Source of the DNA: Campylorhamphus procurvoides
Lineage: Eukaryota > Chordata > Aves > Passeriformes > Dendrocolaptidae
NCBI GenBank assembly: GCA_013396655.1
Contig: WBMV01007810.1
Coordinates: forward strand, 504,098 to 568,097
Direction of reading: 5' to 3'
DNA length: 64,000 bases
The translations under genes and the position numbers were made by a program. Numbering within the stretch: position 1 is the first letter of the stretch; each line of letters starts with the position of its first letter. Below are positions 62,841-64,000 of the stretch, piece after piece. The notes beneath the pieces are model-generated. The model was not told the DNA's origin. It was given only the letters and a program-made list of their open reading frames with translations, and did not search any database.

Positions 62841-62930
62841 TTGGGTTTGCTGCACTGGTATGTGAACGATAGGAATGATGGAAATTTGGGTTTGCTGCAC
62901 TGGTATGTGAACGATAGGAATGATGGAAAT
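62841..62930. repeat. 45-base perfect tandem duplication
   Basis: Two adjacent copies of a 45-base unit starting TTGGGTTTGCTGCACTGG (62841-62885 and 62886-62930), essentially identical, so recent. Confidence 0.95.
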
Positions 62931-64000
62931 TCAAATTTGTGCTAGATGGGTAGTAAGAAGCAGCCCGACAAACTGCATGTGGTTTGCTTAGCAAAAGTGA
63001 AAACACTACTTAAACCAGGGTGATGATAAGACCTGTGAGTAGGTGATGTTTACTAAGCTAACAATGTTGTGTGAATCTAGACAGTTACATCAGAAATTTC
63101 CCCTTGCTGCTAACAGAGCAGTAATTCTGTGAAGCTTTTTCTCTTGCTGCTGCCTTTAGTGTGGCCATGGTGACACTGTACACATACTGGTGTGTGAACA
63201 GGCAGAGTTGCTAGAGATGGAATATTTTTGTTGATGTTTGTTTAGTATTGCACGAACAGGCACCTGAAACTAACCTAAAGCAACACTTTGGAAAGAAGAA
63301 AGCACCCAACTCAAGAGGGTGCCACAAAAATAAAAGCCCATACATTTACAGTCAGAGAAAGGAATATCCTTTCCAACTTGGAAATATAGCCCAGTGGGTA
63401 CTATTAAGTTTATTTAGAGGCATTTCCTTGGAGTTGCTTTTGTATCAAGAGCTAAAGTTTTAAAGGTTAAGAAAATACGTGAGAGCTGCACTCTCACTTT
63501 CTATGTTGAGATGTGCACTGCACTCTTAGCTTCAGTTTCAGATCTTTGAAGAAGCAGGTCTGAGCTGCAAAATTTTGGATTGGACAGATTCTATCCTTAA
63601 TTCAAAGGCAAAAATGCCAAGATTTCAGGTGTGCTGTTGTGAACCAGGTCCTCCTATGCACAGGAGAGTCAGAGGTGGGTAGATTCCTGGAAAGAAGTTG
63701 TGAAGCCAAATGCAGGCACTCACTCAGTCCCACCCACCCTCAGCAGGATGGGGTAAAGAATGAGGAGGGCAAAACCAGGGAAAATTTACAGGTTGAGATA
63801 AAGACGGTTTGATAAGTGAGGACAAAGGGAATCAAAGAGCAGGGAGGGAAACCAAGTGATGCAAAAGCTTCACTCATCCCTTCCCATCAGTGAGCAATGG
63901 CTACTTTGGAAAACCTCACCCCCCTCATTTTTATTCCTCTGCATGACATATAATATGAAATATCTTTTTGGTCAGTTGGGGTCAGCCATCCTGGATGTGT

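Larger units (their letters stand above)
58201..64000. other. No coding exon recognised; probable long first intron or intergenic DNA
   Basis: If the exon at 57562-57604 is real, this is its intron. Only a CR1 fragment and a 45-base tandem duplication stand out. No immunoglobulin-type exon was seen. Confidence 0.5.

Overview
This is vertebrate nuclear DNA, most likely from a bird. It contains several CR1-type LINE fragments with the avian-style 3' end, has short introns, and carries a conserved block of three intron-bearing genes: COX17 (+), POPDC2 (+) and PLA1A (-). In human 3q13.33 the same three genes are adjacent in the same relative orientation, so the window reads as an inverted view of that block. 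The gene models were built by matching translated exons, splice sites and reading phases by eye. No database search was possible.

Layout. 1-15480 is gene-poor. It holds a GC-rich minisatellite and CpG-rich patch (about 3720-4450) and a CR1 copy that appears twice because of an N-bounded duplication (4625-5814), probably an assembly artefact. 15480-15960 is the CpG-island promoter and first exon of COX17, whose three exons run to about 17900. POPDC2 coding exons lie at 23919-24409, 26742-26850 and 30150-30608. A fourth exon (34335-34420) is joined from an internal splice donor in exon 3, which gives two alternative C-termini. PLA1A occupies 38709-52343 on the minus strand. Ten coding exons were placed with consistent phases; the short last coding exon was not found. 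52344-57360 has no recognisable gene. A second strong CpG island (57360-58200) carries a short exon on the + strand encoding a signal-peptide-like start, followed by a long intron that leaves the window. By position and strand it could be the first exon of CD80, but this is unproven. 58200-64000 holds only repeats and non-coding sequence.

Function. The genes are neighbours, not a pathway. COX17 is a copper chaperone for cytochrome c oxidase assembly. POPDC2 is a cAMP-binding membrane protein of heart and muscle. PLA1A is a secreted phosphatidylserine-specific phospholipase A1. No new multi-gene system is visible. The more unusual observations are the alternative POPDC2 tails with a very long polypyrimidine tract, a near-perfect polypyrimidine mirror repeat in the COX17 promoter, the apparent absence of ADPRH beside PLA1A, an orphan CpG-island exon and the duplicated N-bounded segment.
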